This document shows, piece after piece, positions 1 to 12,092 of a DNA stretch of 64,000 bases. The notes below the pieces were generated by a model. The model made no database searches. It had not been told where the DNA came from and saw nothing but the letters and a program-made list of their open reading frames with translations. Numbering within the stretch: position 1 is the first letter of the stretch; each line of letters opens with the position of its first letter. The stretch is from Gentiana macrophylla (taxonomy: Eukaryota; Streptophyta; Magnoliopsida; Gentianales; Gentianaceae): positions 1 to 64,000 of the forward strand of contig JAOBSW010000729.1 of the NCBI GenBank assembly GCA_026214975.1, read 5' to 3'. The position numbers and the translations under genes were made by a program.

Positions 1-1104
1 AAACTCAATCGGGGCTTGTTTATGTTTAATTAATGTTGTTAGATCAAGGATTAACATTTAGAACTCATTACATGACTTAAAAACAACTTTATCCTCACAA
101 CAGAGGCCAATGCGCCTACACTGAGTTCAGTGCACATGCACTGAGCCTCTGAATGTAAAAACTCAACCACCGCTCGTTTTAGTGCGCCCGCACTTAACTC
201 TCTAAATGTAAAATTCAGCCACGGTCCTCAGGTGCATCCATTACTAGGCTTAGTGCGCCACACCAAGCGTGGCAACTCCCAAAAACTCAGTTTTGAACCT
301 GTCGATCCTAATCGTTCTCAAACTTAATCAACATCAATATACTCGAGAAAATAGCATAAAAACTTGACCTTTCTGAGGACCATAACAACCTATGATTCTT
401 AAACAACTCGTAGCATGAATTCTAATCATCAAAACATCAAGAAATTCACAACTTAAACCTATAAGTCGTAATTAACGTGTAGGAAGACCCTCTTACCTTT
501 TGCAAGCTAATCAAGTTCAAAATCCGTAGAAAATTGCTGAGAAAACAATCTTTCTTCTCACGAAACCTATGTGATCAATTCCAAAAGGATTAGATTCGAT
601 CCTGCGCTTTGATTTACACAAAACTATGAAAGATAAGAGTTTTGATCTCCAAAACTAATCTAAAACAGACTAGGTGAAAATATTACCTTGAGAAGCGCTA
701 CAACTTTCTTGTGTTGAAATGGCGCTCCTTTCACGCAGCGATTCCAACGCTCACTCGAATCTAAAAGCGGTTGGGAAGCGACTCGAGTTCGAAAAGAGTC
801 TCTCATTACTTTCTCGCTGCTCTTATGCGCGAGGTAGGGAGATTAGGAGGTGGAAAATCTGATTTTCTAATAGGTTTTACACATAATGGGAATTATTTTT
901 CCTTAAATAAGTTTTTTTCCCAAAACCAATTTTCCTTAATTACCCTTAAATCATATTTTCTTTTCCCTTAATATATATATAGTCGAGACATATATATATA
1001 TAAAACCCCAAAAATACTTAACTCAATAAAAGAAGTCGAATAATAATATTTCATTTTAAGTAAAATGACATGTATACGCCTTTCTCGAAAATCGGAATAT
1101 TACA
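1..1104 (-). repeat. Probable Ty3/gypsy LTR, partial (cut by window start)
   Basis: The plus strand reads CGGAATATTACA up to 1104, so the minus strand opens with TGTAATATTCCG, a common start of plant gypsy LTRs. A TATA-like run lies at about 983-1003, in the position expected of an LTR promoter read leftward. Stretches around 120-240 resemble the solo LTR at 20580-22201 in style (short GC-rich words ending in GAATGTAAAA). No coding domain is visible; the internal region, if any, lies outside the window. The family assignment is inference. Confidence 0.4.
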
Positions 1105-1764
1105 CCCATCTTTTAAATATAGTTGTAACAAAATTAAGGAAATTTAAATTTGCAATTACCAGAAGACATTGCTCCTACTTTTGACTAAAATTGTCTCTTT
1201 AAAGGGGTGTTAAAGTACATAAAATTTTAATTATCTACCCCATCATTGACAACATTTTGGAAGTGAATAATTCAAAATAGTATCGAGGGCAAGATGTCAC
1301 GAATTTAAACCACGCTATGGTAATTCAGCGAGGGGTATAATACACGTTTTGATGAATTTCGGTTCTTCTTGGGTAGTGGAGGCGCAAAGGTCATTGAGGC
1401 GGAAATTTACACTACGAAAAAGATTGCAAGAGATGAATATTGTTTCACCTAATTGAACAAATATTTATTGAGTAGTGATACATCCACTACCTTTTCACCA
1501 CAACATCTTACACAACACAATTAACACCACACATTTTATTGGGACCCAACACAATAAATTCTTTAACACTTTAATCAATGGGGTTGAAGCTAGTAGTGCA
1601 AGTGCACTACACATTTGTGTAGTGCACATACCATTTCCCATGTTTATAGAAGGACCACACAAATATCTTTTTCTTATGAGGAGGGAGTCCAAAAGTACAA
1701 TGTGAAGATAGAGGAAAAAGTAAAATAAAGAATCAACTTTTCTCCCGTCTCTTTAGCTTAGTTT
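1105..1764. other. Unassigned AT-rich spacer
   Basis: I see no gene here. Short frames near 1475-1705 have no recognisable domain. The only clear structure is the palindrome at 1602-1627, listed separately. Confidence 0.5.
1602..1627. repeat. Perfect short palindrome
   Basis: Two 11-base arms, GTGCACTACAC and its exact reverse complement, are separated by the 4-base loop ATTT. It could be a cruciform or a remnant of a small inverted-repeat element; no function can be read from it. Confidence 0.6.
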
Positions 1765-1990
1765 GATCATTGTCCTTGAAACTTCTTTAAAGTGTCCTAT
1801 TTATTTTTAGTAACTCTCTTATGTTGTGGAGTTCCAGCACCTGAAAATTGATGTAAACACAATTTTGTTCACAGTACTCTTTGATTACTTTGTTTAGAAA
1901 CCTAGTTCCTCTATTTGATCTGATCTTGATCACAGATAAACTCTTCTCATTCTGTAGTCTCTTGAGCAATTCGGCATCTTACGAAGTGTC
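1765..1990 (-). pseudogene. Sirevirus integrase fragment
   Basis: The minus strand encodes LLKRLQNEKSL-like residues that also occur in the integrase at 29044-29583, followed by a decayed form of the segment around the catalytic glutamate and then NRTLKE-like residues. Integrase joins element cDNA to host DNA. Only the middle of the domain is left and it ends at the break of the element, so it cannot be functional. Confidence 0.7.
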
Positions 1991-2529
1991 TCACTCTTCT
2001 TGGTCATAAAAATTACGCATGTGTATCTTGAATAATCATCAACAACAAAAAAAGTGTACTTCTTTCCCACTTATCTTGATAAGATGGCCAGTCCAAACAA
2101 ATCCATGTGCACCAACTCCAAAATATGCTTGTTGATTGCTTGGTTTGGTCTTGAAATTAGATCGATTTGCTTCCCTTTCGACAAAGCATCACAAATGTTG
2201 TCTTTCTTGTAAGTGACTTCATGTAGACCAATCACAATTCTTCACTAACAGATTGATATCATCAAAGTTTAGATGACTCAATTTCTTGTGCCGTAACCGA
2301 CTTAGTTCGACTTGAGTGCGCTTGTAGTAGACAAGTCTCGGAGTACATTAGTTGACGATTTTACTACATACATATTCTCATCTATTCTTCCTGAGAGAAC
2401 AACTTCATGTGTGACTTCATTCTCCACAATTCAGTGATTATGCTTGAAAACAATATTGTACCCATGTCACAAAATTGACTTGTACTTAGCAAGTTGTATT
2501 GCAATCCTTCAACATATGCCACATTCTTG

Positions 2530-2830
2530 TTCTTGAGTTCATTCTTGATTAGAATTTCATAGCCTCTTGTGTAACCAGGTCTCTCTTTGCCTCTAAAATT
2601 GACTTTTGGTCCATATTTGGCAATGTAATCCTCTAAACAATGCTTGTTTTACGGTCATGTATGCAAAGCGACCCTTTGCCAAAGTACAGACACCCTGGAA
2701 AACAAATTAATGCATTTTAGGTACCCAAATGCTTGGGTCCATGATTGCCAGTAGTGAGTACAATCCTTGGACCATATCCTTGATGTCTTCTACATAATGC
2801 ATAGCACTTATTTTCATATATGAAGCTTAC
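2530..2830 (-). pseudogene. Sirevirus protease and gag-pol linker remnant
   Basis: The minus strand matches, base by base with many changes, the protease region of the element at 28.7-29.0 kb, including the GPK/GPS-FWVPK-like linker (about 2705-2780) and the protease start (about 2640-2690). The aspartic protease motif DSG is no longer readable. The match supports collinearity rather than any activity. Confidence 0.55.
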
Positions 2831-3999
2831 GATACTGTATCTTTTCACAAAGGGTTACGACTTCTTCACGGAGTTCTACGGCCTATAGGTGTAAAATATT
2901 GTGTCATGTCTTTGACTATTGTTAGATGTAGTAGCATAACCATTCTGCATCTTTTAGGAGCGAGATGAGTATGAAGTCTCTGTGACCTTCATGCCGAGGT
3001 CTCTGCTAAGGTCTCGGTTGAGTCCATTGTTGAGAGTCCGACCTTAGCATTTTGGTTATGTCTTCTTTGCGTCTAGAAGCAAGTCGAGAAACATCCCAAT
3101 CCTCATCATCGAGGAACAATCGGCATCCCCCTAAGATAGTTATCCACTAGAATGATTAACATTCTTTGATTTAACATTTGTTTTTAGGATTTTTCTTGTT
3201 CTTTCTTGATTTAAAATCATCCTCTACAGGTCAGTAGATCTTGCATGAATCTATACTCATGATTCTAGAAATTCGTGAGACCTAGCATTAGGTCTAACAT
3301 TGTTGTTAGATGCTGTGACTTTTTTAAAACTTGATTTTTCGTTCTTGAAGTATTCTCAGTGGGTTTGGCATAATCGGCGATCTTACAGAGTGCTTACATT
3401 TGTTCAACTACAAATTTAGGACCAATCCTAGCACTAGATTCAGCTGACATTACTAGATCCTACCTTTGAATCTTGTTGAGTATCAAAACCAAGACCTTTC
3501 ATAGCCGTTTGGCTTTCCTAATTTGAATCTGAGTTGAAGAACTTGAATGAGCTATTGACTCATCTACATTGACATGGAGGCCTCTTTGAGTCTTGACAAA
3601 TTCATATTCTTTTGCCTTGAGAATACTTAAATCTACATTCAATATTTATATTTCAGCTATGAATGACTCCCTTTCAGCCTTCACAGTCTCATAACCAGAC
3701 TGTATATCCCTCATCTATTATAGGAGGCCATCAAGAGTTTCTTCCATATCAGAATTTCATCGATTGGAACAAGTAGTGGAGGAACATGCACTCTATGCTG
3801 AGGTGTATTTAGATGCAGAATGTAATACCTCTTTGGCATCCTCCATATGAGCCATAAGTGCTGTATCATCTAACTCAACTCTAGATAGGGCTCTCTCAGT
3901 TTCAACTTCATCATCTGATTCATCACCCGCCTATAATGCTCTTATGGTGGTTCTCTTTCTTTTAGGTGACTTTTTTGTTCACTTATTCACCAGATCTGG

Positions 4000-4900
4000 G
4001 CAGTCAGCTTTGAAGTGCCCAGGCTTCTTGCGATAATAGCATAAATACTCATTTTCTCTTTTTGGTTCCACTTTTCTTCTTTGATGCATCATTCTTGGTA
4101 TACTTATTGGTGTAAGATTGACCGACCATCATCTTTCTATTTCTTTTCATCATTAGAGCCATTTTCTCTTCCATCTTATCAAAGTTTTAGCATATTTGTT
4201 GGATGTTTGTTCTTGAGTGCGGTGAAATGGTGAGGTTTGTGGTACCTCCTTTACACCTCCTTGCATAGGATCTTTAGTGAATTCATGAGCCTTGAGATCA
4301 CGAGAATAATTTAAAAGTATACCCAGTTTTAATATTTCTAGACTCCTCCATGGATATAACCTTCATTTTCCGGCTAGATGGTAAAGCTCTACGAACTCGA
4401 CATTTATCTCTTTTTGTATAGTTGATGTTCAGCAATGTCGGCTCATCCACGATTGCATTGAATCTTGCTTCCATCCGCTCAATGGTTTCCCGGACTTCAT
4501 ATTGAATTCTAGAACTTTTGTTTGGCAACACTGACTTTGTTCTCCTTAATAGAGTTTGAACGCTTCACACACAATTTTCAGCTTATCTATATCTCTCCTT
4601 AGTAGTTGTGCAATCCTTGAATCTTAGATACATGTTGCTATCTAAAGTCTGTAAATTATGTCCCACTGCTATATTTTGAGATTTGCACATTTCCTATCAT
4701 CGGATGTCAGTCTTCTTTGGGTTTGGTACCACTTATTTGTGTTCCATCTAGAAGAAGGCGCATGATTATGATACGAAGAGGTCCGTATATGAGTACATCC
4801 ATCATTTCATCATGTGTTCATCATGTGTTGCGACTAGAAGCTTGAAAGCGATGCTTATATGCATCAAAGCGATCTATAGTACACATAAGCATCCTACCAA
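4000..4900 (-). pseudogene. Sirevirus gag remnant
   Basis: Minus-strand residues ETIERMEARFNAIVDEPTLL (about 4430-4500) match ETIEQMESRFNAIMDELTLL in the gag at 26760-27656. A zinc knuckle CYYRKKPGHFKADC lies at about 4005-4055, with its second cysteine replaced by tyrosine-arginine residues. An N-terminal segment resembling AATHNEMMDV is near 4800-4850. Gag forms the particle and binds the RNA; this copy is broken by several stops. Confidence 0.7.
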
Positions 4901-5009
4901 CATATTGATTTGTTACCATGATGCAAGCAGTGAAAACAGAACTCAAGAAAAATATTTCAAAGACTTCAGCAAGAACAACAAGATAGAATCTCTTCAGAAC
5001 AGAAACTCC

Positions 5010-5021
5010 GCTCTGATACCA
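5010..5021 (-). other. Primer binding site of the degenerate Sirevirus
   Basis: On the minus strand this reads TGGTATCAGAGC, the classical complement of the plant initiator tRNA-Met 3' end used to prime reverse transcription. It sits two bases from the LTR edge at 5024. Confidence 0.8.
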
Positions 5022-6506
5022 ATTGTTGGCCCCTTGGAAAGGCTTTGGACAAGTTTAAAGGGGGTGAATAAACTATTTAGTAAAACTTTTCTTAGAGTTT
5101 GAATAACTCTGCTGAGTAAATCATCTGCAGACTATTTCTTCAACTGAGTTAATTATGCAACGGATAAAATTAAAAGCCTTTGTCTTGTTATTCTTGAAAA
5201 ATGCTATGCTGAGTTTGGTGAACTTAGTAGAGTAATATTGTGAATGATTCAGCGTAGTTGGTATGTCAGTAGATGTGCAAGTTAAATACTGATAAAGTAA
5301 TTTGCAGTAAGTAAAGTGCGTAAAGTAAATGTAGAAATTGAAACACGAAGTTTATAGTGGTTCATGGTGGTGTAATCCCTTAATCCACTCTTCTCCTGTG
5401 ATGTTGGATGAAATTCACTAGAGCTCTTTGAGGTACAGTTACACAATTCTCTAAGCCGATTGTCCTTGACTAATCCCTAGCTTCACAATCTAAACACTTG
5501 GATAACAAGTTGAATTGCTGCTTCTCCAAATGCTACACTGGTCCTTGAAGGGTTGGATTGCCTCTTCACCAGCTCCACCACACACAGTCTTATCACATAT
5601 CATACTTGCCGACAACAATTTGTTCTTGACACCTTCACTAGATGCTTCACGAGTCTTGGGCCTTTGATTGAATCAAAGTAAGGTTTGAATCAAGAAAGTG
5701 ATGCAACTTCAGAATCTTCAAGTGTTTGGATACTAGATTGATCTTGAAACACTTAGGCACTTGATGATTTTCAGGATGTTTCAATGTAATCTCAGGAAAT
5801 GATGGAAACGACTTAGCAAAAACATGATTGCAAAATCTTGCTCAGAAATTGATGAGTGCGATTTTACTACATGTTCTCTGTGTTTTGATCTGTGTATATA
5901 AGTCCTCTATTTATAGTAGCATGTCCAGCGTTTGAATTGTTTGAATTATCAGCGGTTTTCTTGGATTCTTTTGAATATTCCACAACATGTCTTTGCTCCA
6001 CCATTTTTGTCAGGGTATCGGTGTCCTTACGACAATTTGAATGTCAACCAATCAGAATGCTCCATTTAGACGGTCCCCAAATTCTTGTAACAACTATTTG
6101 AACTCCTCTGTTGATTTGCTTCTTGATCTGATGGTTGATATGTATCCTTCTAGATGATGTTGATCTCCAAGTTTGATATATAACGGTCAAATAAAGATTC
6201 AGAAATATATTCTTGATTTGCTGACTTTAGGTTCAGCTCTGCTGATAATTCTGATTTCTCAGTAGTTAGCTGACTTTTGCATAAACTCAGCTTTTTCTTA
6301 AGTTTCTCAGCTAAGTAGCTAGCTTTTCATCTGATCTTGATTTTGTGAGATCATAGTACTTCATATTTTCAAAATAACTAAGATTCTTTCATTACATTAA
6401 TTTATGGATCTTAGACTTTCAATACAAGGTCAATAAAGTCAGCCCAAGCCATCAAAAGAAAATAGTATCAAAAATTTAAAGACTAAAGAAATATAGATAG
6501 TCAAAG

Positions 6507-6582
6507 GCGGATGTAGCCAAGTGGATTAAAGCGGTGGATTGTGAATCCACTATATGCGTGAGTTCAATTCCGTCGTTCGCCC
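6507..6582 (+). tRNA. trnH-GUG: Plastid-derived tRNA-His(GUG), decayed copy
   Basis: The acceptor start GCGGATG and end CGTTCGC are intact, and the anticodon arm GTGGA-TTGTGAA-TCCAC is perfect with anticodon GTG. Compared with the well-known plastid gene, the D loop and variable region carry substitutions and the T arm lacks a base (GTGAGTTCAATTCCGT), which breaks its stem. It is therefore a pseudogene in the nucleus and probably not a working tRNA. Confidence 0.85.
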
Positions 6583-6590
6583 GTGACAGA

Positions 6591-6688
6591 GGTTACGATT
6601 ATTTCTTTTTCTTCTTTTGTGTTAAGTTTATTCATTTTTTTAATAAATGGTTGGCTACAAAAGGATTTTTTTTTACTGAACGTGTCAC
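6591..6688 (-). pseudogene. rps19: Plastid ribosomal protein S19, 5' fragment
   Basis: On the minus strand the frame opens with GTG at 6688, the usual plastid rps19 start, and encodes the S19 N-terminus; the stretch NKLNTKEEKEIIVT is easily read. A one-base change in an A-run near 6630 shifts the frame, and the reading ends after about 33 codons where it meets trnH. The truncation point probably reflects the plastid repeat border rather than nuclear decay. No promoter for nuclear expression is visible. Confidence 0.85.
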
Positions 6689-7075
6689 AGCAACTTACCT
6701 GAATTCTAACTTTATAGCCTCGGCTTAAATCTTCATAAACTGGGTTTGAACCCTCAACCTTCAATCTTCTCTATTGAGTTTGAACCTCGGCCTTTTTCTT
6801 GAGTTTGTTCCTCGACCTTTATTCTTGACTCTAGATATGTCAACAGAGCTTGAACCTCAGTGACTTGCTTGATTCTCGTGAAAACCTAGACTCTATTAAA
6901 GCCTATAAGATTTCTATTACAATGCTCTTCTGCTTGAACATATACAATAGTCAGACTCTAATAAACCTATACATTCAGCTCTAGACATCTTTTAGCTTTT
7001 CACTATAACAACTAGTCTTGGAACTTCATCAATGGGTTAAACCAAAAACCATCATCATCAAAACAAAAAAAATTA

Positions 7076-8858
7076 ATTTCTAGCAGAAATAGATCGTCTT
7101 CCAGCTGGCATAATGTTCATATTCTCAGTCTTCTGACACATTTTCCCTGCTCTGCATTAATTTCTTGTCAGCCTTTGTCTTGTCATCGTAAAGTGTATAA
7201 TATTCAGATATGATCTTTTACGTACGACTTGAATCTTTAGGACCGATCTGAGTATCTTCAAGTTTAATTCTGAATATCTGATTTTGTTTTTAGCTAATCT
7301 TGATTTCAGCTTTCAAATTTGATTCTCAATTTCTCAATCTTTATATATTCGAGATTAGAGTACTCCGTATTCAACATAAAGTAATTCCATGTCATCACAA
7401 ACTTACTTGAAAATAACTGTATGAGATGGTTTCTCAAAGTGTGCAAATTTGTGTTTGAGTCCCTCTATCTTTAGATCTTCAATCATCGCCAAACAACTTT
7501 CATTCTTCTAGATACATCTTTGATCGCGTATGAAGACAACTATAACTATCCGTTACAGTGCTTGTCAGATTGAATGTATACAATAATCAGACTATAGTAA
7601 TCTCATACATTTATCAAATCTAACCTCACGAGGCTTACATCACGGATAGTTACGCACATCATCATATCATCGAGAACTAAACTCCTTAACAATCATCAAA
7701 ACTGGACCTAACAATTTCCTATCTTTGATGATGATTTTTGATACATTTTTAGATGATGTCAATAAACCTAACAATTTCCTATCTAGATCTTAACAAATTA
7801 ATAGCATTCAAAAAGTAAGAAGAAGTCATAGAGATTATGACTTCGAAGAAATCTTTTCATTTCATTAATATTCTAGATTTTACAATACAATGCAAAATTA
7901 AAAATAGATCTTTATCTTAAGCCTTTTTGATAGTAATCACGCTCCTCTGTTTGAGTCATTAGATTTGATGTCCATGCTTCCTTTGTTTCTTGAACTCTAC
8001 TGATCTCAATATCTTCCAAAGGTCATTGAGCTCCTTTGTTCATTCATATTTGAGGGTTCTCACTTTTTTTTTTAAGGGTAACAACTTTCTCACTTAAGAC
8101 ATCAAAATTCTTATCAGTTTCACGTGACTTGAAATTTAGCCTTGTTTCAGTAACTCTCGTTGATTTCTAGAAGGGCATCATTCTGAACTTTGAATTACCT
8201 CCGGAGATTGTCGAGTTTTCTTTTCATTAAAGAATCTAATATGCTTCTTCCTTGTACCATTCTCAGAATAGATCTGCTGAGATTTCTTTGCTGTTCAATG
8301 GAATTTTTTAAAAGGTTTCTCCATCCACTGCGATGGGTTTAGCGTTGTCCAACATTTCATCCATATCTGGACCATCTTTTGATTTAATGCTAGTTTAGTC
8401 AAATCAAGTCTGGTTTGTGATTTTTTCTTCTACTACCATGTTTCCCTTTTGATTTCCATCAAGGGCTTTGATATGTGCCTCATAATTTCTAGAAGCCATG
8501 ATTGGGTCCACAGTGGCCATAGTTGATTTTTATGTGACAACTATATCCCCTCACAATTCTCCCTGATTCAGTCTTCATTACTAATTTTGATCCCTCAACC
8601 TTTAGGTCTTCATAACTGAGTTTGTCCACTCCACCTTCCACTTAGCTCAACTTAGCTTGGGTCTTCTATACTCTAATGGATTTTAAACTTGTTCTAGTCT
8701 ATTTATAACCTATCAGCTGATTATTACAATGCTTTTTTAATTAACCTATACAATATCAGACTCTAGTAAAGCCTATCCATTATATTCTAGACATCTTTTT
8801 GCTTGCATCTATAACAACTAGTTTGACACTCATAATCAAAACCTATACATTTCTAACA
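7076..8858 (-). mobile_element. Further Sirevirus-like fragments: LTR, 3' internal region, LTR piece
   Basis: On the minus strand, 8858 to about 8561 matches the first 300 bases of a Sirevirus LTR (TGTTAGAAATG start, then words shared with 24700-24800). The stretch 8560-7713 is a decayed internal region with lysine- and glutamate-rich coding remnants ending in residues like RDYYQKGLR. A second LTR starts at 7712 (TGTTAGGTCCAG) and runs left to about 7076. The order internal region then LTR start fits the 3' end of a Sirevirus. All of it is broken. Confidence 0.5.
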
Positions 8859-9021
8859 CTTCTTTCATATACATTTCTAACACTTCTTTCATATTACGTG
8901 CTTAATACTCATAACCATAAACATCCCATTTACCATATAATCCTAAAACATGCTTTCTATATCTCATAGCAAGTATATGTCAACTAAACCTAAAACAAAT
9001 AAAGCATCACACTTGTCACTA

Positions 9022-9240
9022 GGACATAACTTGATTAGTAAGGCGTGGAGTGCGTAATTGCTGACCTAGCGGGAGGTTAGAGTTCGATTTCCTGAGGCGA
9101 ATTATTCTCTCTTGTTAAAGGTAAGCCCATTGACTACTGAGCTCTTTGGGGATCTTGATTTACATCTCCACTCATCCCGTGGGACGAGGGAGTTGGGACC
9201 TCGGGGTAGGGTTTACCATAATAAAACATCACACTAAAAC
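9022..9240 (+). repeat. Possible tRNA-derived SINE
   Basis: The stretch AGAGTTCGATTTCC at about 9079 resembles a pol III box B, with a possible box A (TTAGTAAGGCGTGGAGTG) about 40 bases upstream. Downstream is a GC-richer body with GGGACCTCGGGGTAGGGTTT, then AT-rich DNA. This is the usual plan of plant SINEs, but I see no target duplication, so the call is tentative. Confidence 0.35.
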
Positions 9241-9750
9241 AACTAAAACATGCTTACTATCATCACATATTAGCTTTTCATTGCTATTACAATGCATCAA
9301 TATCTTTAACATTTCAACATTTATCATGGATCCATCTTCATATAATTAGGCAAGTACCATGTTTATAAACAAGTAGAACCATGTAGGCATGATATCTATA
9401 ACACATAACAAACCTAAATTTTCATTAAATTACCAGCTAAGACATGAACATGTATCATATTTCATTTTAAAGCCTAGAACATGAATTCTAATGTCAGTAA
9501 AACCAGAATCTTGCACAAATTATCCATACAGAGAGCGTTTACAGATTATTTCAATTCCAAAACATTTAAAATTTAATGTTGATTTGTAAAATAGTAAAAA
9601 TTGGTCGGCTAGCGGTACTTGAGCCTGCCGGTGGCCAGCAAAAAGATTGTTCAAAAACAAGTTTCTTATCATATAACATGATGAACTAAGGCACATACCC
9701 AATATTTAAAGGTTTGGAATGCATAAACAGTTAGCACATAGCATAATAAT

Positions 9751-9754
<4 letters not shown>
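9241..9754. other. No gene seen
   Basis: AT-rich sequence with only short chance frames. Nothing recognisable on either strand. Confidence 0.5.

Positions 9755-9830
<76 letters not shown>
9755..9830. repeat. Compound microsatellite (TA)n(TG)n
   Basis: About 28 TA units are followed immediately by ten TG units ending at 9830. The array is uninterrupted and therefore probably polymorphic. Confidence 0.95.
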
Positions 9831-11809
9831 GTAAAAGATTTTGATGCATGAGTCTACTTTGATACATAGGGAAAATTTTCGTTACACTATCCTCCTCGGC
9901 TAAGAAGTAATCCTAACCTATTATATATTCAATAGAATCCAACTTACAAGCAGAAAACCTAAGTTATACGTACATATATGAAAAGCATACTAGAACTTAA
10001 AGAAAACATAACTAAAACTTAAAACACTTGAAAGTGTCTGAAAGGCAACAGAGTTTTGCCTAGGAACTTGAGAATGATATGAGGAAACAATGTAAGAAAG
10101 ATTAGGTTTATATACGATCAAACTTGGAGTCCATCAAGAATGAAACTGTTGTTTTCGACGAACTGGTCGAAAGACCAAGAGGTGCCATAAACACCCATCA
10201 TTACCATGGAGTTGAAGAATTTGAAATTAAAGACTATGATCTTCTTTTTAAAACTTCTGGCTAGCAGGCATCAAGACCTGCTGCTGAGCCGGAGACTCTC
10301 TTCATCTGGGACCACTTGACGTATTTCTTACGTATTTAACACCACAATGATACATTATTCTTTATTTTCATTGGTATATGATGCAATCCGTATGTCACTT
10401 AACCCGAAAATGACGTATCGACAAAACCTAGACCCAGGGTATCACATATATATATATTGTACCAGTGAATATTGTTTTGGAATCTTGTTGTTACTTTTTA
10501 TAGCACTTATTAATAATAATATTGGGATTGAATGGTGCAACATAGGAAGGGAGTTTGTCCTTGCCGTCACAATTGCTGCTTTGCTGGCCCGGCCCGATGC
10601 ACGTACCAATCGGCTCAGCAATTGTCATTCCTGCTTTGTGGACAACATCACTTGTTCATATTCTTACTCTAGAGTTGTTATCTTCTCTTTCTTCTTTTAG
10701 AATCTTTTCTTCTTCAAAACTCCCGCCAAAAAAGAAAAAACTCGTATGATGTCGCTGTAATTTAAGACTGATGTATGTACATGTGCATTTGTCAGAGATT
10801 GTGAAGGTGCCAAACGACCTTCTCCCATTTTACCCCATTGGATGGGTTTAGGTCATTACATTATGCCACTAACTCTAAGAACATTACAACGCAGTCTAGT
10901 CTCTTTGTAGTTAGTGTTTATGCTCCCCACAGCTTTCATGGCGCATATGCCGCTGTTTATTAACAAATTATTTTATTTTTATTGTTCAAGAAATTGTACC
11001 TCATATGTATGTATCATGGTTGATAAAAGCTGAAAATGTGACTTTTATGAAACTTAACATTTCAACACTTGTCCTTTATTTTGAGGTTATAGTAAAGGAA
11101 GATAACCCCATCTCCACTAGATAGGACACCACCTATAGTATCTATTGTTTAAACACAAGTTGGAATCCACTCAAAAGTCGAATTTTTGATGTGTAATTGG
11201 AGGGAAACACATGGGATTTTGGGAATATATATATATATATATATATATAAGACTACTTTAGCATACCCTTCATGTTTTTTGGACACACTCAAGTTCATTT
11301 GGGACGTGGAAAGAAACAAATCCACTTGGTTGAAGTCCTCCATGATTGGTGTCTTAACTAGATTAAACAATTCCTTCTCTCTATGGAACACCCAATAATT
11401 GGTGAAAAGTGATGTATTTTTACAGAATAATTTCTTGATTTTTTTATATATTTTCCATCATGCAATCGTGGCAATGACTCCTAAAGCTCCTTAGTCCCGT
11501 CTTTACTTTTTATAAGCAGCAGGCCTTGCTTTAGAGATTGCACATAAAAGAGGATACATCCCATTTTTTTATTCCACTTTGTTTTGGTTTTGATATGGCA
11601 TCCACAATATTTGAAAGTGAAACCATTTTTCACTAGTTGGAGTTATCTGCACCTGCTTTTTCCAGTATTGAGCATTTTTCTACCAACCTAAAACAATTAC
11701 TTTACCTTCTTCAAAAAAGGGGGAAATTTTTTTTACTTTACCGATCAAGTATGTTCTAGTACTATAGGCTTACTTTTGCCTAGGCAGTCTAGGCTAGCAA
11801 AAACATATT
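9831..11809. other. Gene-poor spacer
   Basis: The longest frame here (about 117 codons at 10347-10700) has no domain, biased composition or neighbouring exon structure and looks like chance. A short TA run lies at 11225-11249. I see nothing else. Confidence 0.5.
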
Positions 11810-12083
11810 CTCCCTCCATCCTATTTTATTTGTCCATGTTTTCTTTTTGGTTTGTCCCAAAATAAATGTCCATTTTGTGCATTAATTGTTAAATTTCTTC
11901 AAATACTCTTCTCTCTTCACAATATTTACAATAAAAAATGTGTAGCATTAAATGCTCCAACAACAACTTAAAGGGCATAAGTGTAAAAATATTGGATTAT
12001 TTAATGTGATTCAAAGCATTAAGTACACTTTTCTTAATCTGTGTGAAAAGTCAAACAGGACAAATAAAATGGGACAGAGGGAG
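11810..12083. mobile_element. Stowaway-type MITE
   Basis: The left end CTCCCTCCATCCTATTTTAT and the right end, whose reverse complement is CTCCCTCTGTCCCATTTTAT, form inverted repeats of about 25 bases. CTCCCTCC is the hallmark of Stowaway (Tc1/mariner-derived) elements, and a TA follows the right end as expected. The 274 bp interior has no coding capacity. Confidence 0.8.
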
Positions 12084-12092
12084 TAGTTTTAT

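Larger units (their letters stand above)
6507..6690. other. Nuclear plastid DNA insertion (NUPT)
   Basis: A plastid tRNA-His(GUG) copy on the plus strand is followed directly by the 5' end of plastid rps19 on the minus strand. This head-on order is found in plastid genomes where the inverted repeat ends inside rps19 beside trnH. The flanks on both sides are Sirevirus LTR sequence, so the piece was inserted into an existing LTR or carried in during repair. The order and identity are seen directly; the insertion route is inference. Confidence 0.8.
1765..7075 (-). mobile_element. Degenerate Sirevirus (Ty1/copia) fragment: 5' LTR to integrase
   Basis: Read on the minus strand, this is collinear with the full-length Sirevirus at 24680-38595: LTR (about 7075 to 5024), primer binding site (5021-5010), gag with a zinc knuckle, protease remnant and the start of integrase, where it stops near 1765. 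Reverse transcriptase and RNase H are absent, so it is truncated at its 3' side. All coding parts carry stops and frameshifts. The LTR is interrupted by plastid-derived DNA near 6507-6690. It is clearly older than the copy at 24.7 kb. Confidence 0.75.
5024..7075 (-). repeat. Old Sirevirus 5' LTR, interrupted by plastid DNA
   Basis: The LTR ends on the minus strand in CCAACA next to the primer binding site. Moving right, the sequence stays collinear with the LTR at 24680-26406: the TATA region near 5890-5920, the middle up to about 6500, and after an interruption the 5' part (about 6725-7075) with the words found near the start of the 24.7 kb LTR. The exact 5' edge is decayed. Confidence 0.65.

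Noticed and set aside
6507..6582. Functional nuclear tRNA-His gene
   Set aside because: The sequence is the plastid type, the T arm lacks a base and adjoining rps19 DNA shows it came as a plastid fragment.
10347..10700. 117-codon open frame as a gene
   Set aside because: No domain, no exon or promoter context, overlapping equal-quality frames in the same place; best explained by chance.
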